The notes under the pieces were generated by a model. The model was not told the DNA's origin, did no database searches, and saw nothing but the letters and a program-made list of their open reading frames with translations. Source: Aromatoleum toluolicum (lineage in GTDB: Bacteria > Pseudomonadota > Gammaproteobacteria > Burkholderiales > Rhodocyclaceae). From it: 64,000 nucleotides of DNA. The stretch is taken from the NCBI RefSeq assembly GCF_012911005.2, contig NZ_WTVS01000008.1:1-64000 (forward strand), given 5' to 3'. How positions within the stretch are numbered: the first letter of the stretch is position 1; each line of letters begins with the position of its first letter. A program made the translations under genes and the position numbers. Shown one piece after another: positions 63,180 through 64,000 of the stretch.

Positions 63180-64000
63180 TTGTCAACCAAGCAGCTCTAC
63201 GCGCCGATCGCCGCCGACATGCAGGCGGTCGATGCGGTCATCCGCCAGCGTCTCCATTCCGACGTCGTCCTGATCCGCCAGATTGCGGAGTACATCATCC
63301 ACAGCGGCGGCAAGCGCATGCGTCCGGCGCTGGTGCTGTTCGCGGCTGGTGCGATGGGGTACGAAGGGACGCACCATCACCAGCTGGCGGCGGTCGTGGA
63401 GTTCATCCACACGGCGACCCTGCTGCACGACGACGTCGTGGACGAGTCGGAGCTGCGGCGCGGCAACAAGACCGCAAACGCGATGTTCGGCAATGCCGCG
63501 TCGGTGCTGGTCGGCGACTTCCTGTACACACGCGCGTTCCAGATGATGGTCGGCGTCGACAACATGCGCGTCATGCAGGTGCTGGCCGATGCGACCAACA
63601 TCATCGCCGAAGGCGAGGTGCTGCAGTTGCTCAACTGCCACAACGCCGATGTCGAGATCGAAGACTACCTGCGCGTGATCCGCTACAAGACCGCCAAGCT
63701 GTTCGAGGCCGCGACCCGCCTCGGCGCAATCCTCGGCGGTGCGGACGAAACGACGGAAGCGTCGATCGCGGCCTTCGGCATGCACTTGGGAACGGCCTTC
63801 CAGCTCATCGACGACGTGCTCGACTACTCCTCGGACGAGGCCGCGACCGGCAAGCACCTCGGCGACGACCTGGCCGAAGGCAAGCCGACGCTGCCGCTCA
63901 TTCATACGATGCAGCACGGCACGCCGGAACAGGCTGCGCTCGTGCGCAAGGCGATCGAAACGGGCGGGCGCGATGACTTTGCGGCGATCCTCGTCGCGAT
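63180..64000 (+). CDS. ispB: Octaprenyl diphosphate synthase, 3' end outside window
   Basis: The first 273 residues of a long-chain polyprenyl synthase that makes the quinone side chain. The substrate Asp-rich motif DDVVD is in LLHDDVVDESELRRG, GGKRMRPALVL binds diphosphate, and the second Asp-rich motif is in FQLIDDVLDYSSDE. The likely start is TTG 63180, giving MSTKQLYAPIAADMQAVD, which matches the usual opening of this enzyme; the next ATG (63219) would cut it. The gene runs off the right edge, so the last part is missing. Confidence 0.9.
   Translation, partial: MSTKQLYAPIAADMQAVDAVIRQRLHSDVVLIRQIAEYIIHSGGKRMRPALVLFAAGAMGYEGTHHHQLAAVVEFIHTATLLHDDVVDESELRRGNKTANAMFGNAASVLVGDFLYTRAFQMMVGVDNMRVMQVLADATNIIAEGEVLQLLNCHNADVEIEDYLRVIRYKTAKLFEAATRLGAILGGADETTEASIAAFGMHLGTAFQLIDDVLDYSSDEAATGKHLGDDLAEGKPTLPLIHTMQHGTPEQAALVRKAIETGGRDDFAAILVA

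Overview
The window looks like chromosomal DNA of a high-GC betaproteobacterium, most likely of the Rhodocyclales (Azoarcus/Aromatoleum/Thauera-like). This is inferred from gene content: a prsK-prsR-prsT PEP-CTERM regulatory block, an rplU-rpmA-obgE-proB run beside a minimal type II secretion locus, a glcDEF operon, and three-gene pntAA-pntAB-pntB. No phage, IS element, CRISPR array or integron was seen.

Layout. 1-153: 3' end of a 5S rRNA gene and its terminator. 259-12243: an esterase, then a PEP-CTERM/exopolysaccharide-associated run (sugar transferase, PrsK kinase, PrsR sigma-54 activator, PrsT TPR lipoprotein, UDP-sugar dehydrogenase, Sel1/SLT lytic transglycosylase, secreted serine protease). 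12247-12321: tRNA-Arg(CCT). 12386-23347: a 'SpecificRecomb' membrane protein, Uup ATPase, LemA/GIDE pair, HDOD protein, AcuI-like reductase, REC-degenerate GGDEF protein and PrpE. 23399-30392: a second exosortase-linked locus. It holds a PEP-CTERM-associated acyltransferase (N-acyl amino acid synthase-like) divergent from a ThiF-like E1, a nitroreductase-fold enzyme and a membrane-anchored hexapeptide acyltransferase. These are followed by a sigma-54 promoter, a PEP-CTERM surface protein, and a paralogue whose sorting signal has been replaced by a different C-terminal domain.

30426-32387: glycosyltransferase and lytic transglycosylase. 32681-41856: ten tightly overlapping genes for a reduced type II secretion/type IV pilus-like machine, including a lipoprotein secretin ending in a cohesin-like domain and three pseudopilins. 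41853-44976: proB, obgE, rpmA, rplU on the minus strand with a good promoter. 45048-50047: FadR-type regulator and glycolate oxidase genes with an excellent promoter and operator. 50170-55144: PP2C phosphatase, CorA and the transhydrogenase operon. 55202-64000: a small secreted protein, PAS/EAL protein, RhlE, RlmM, a lipoprotein, UgpB, UgpQ and the start of ispB, which runs off the window.

How parts fit. PrsK/PrsR form a two-component system acting with sigma-54. The -24/-12 promoter at 27278-27292 before the PEP-CTERM gene is the kind of site PrsR would drive, so the two exosortase-linked regions are probably one regulon. The exosortase itself is not in the window. The strongest candidates for something undescribed are the acyltransferase/E1/nitroreductase/hexapeptide cassette and the sorting-signal replacement in the tandem surface-protein pair.
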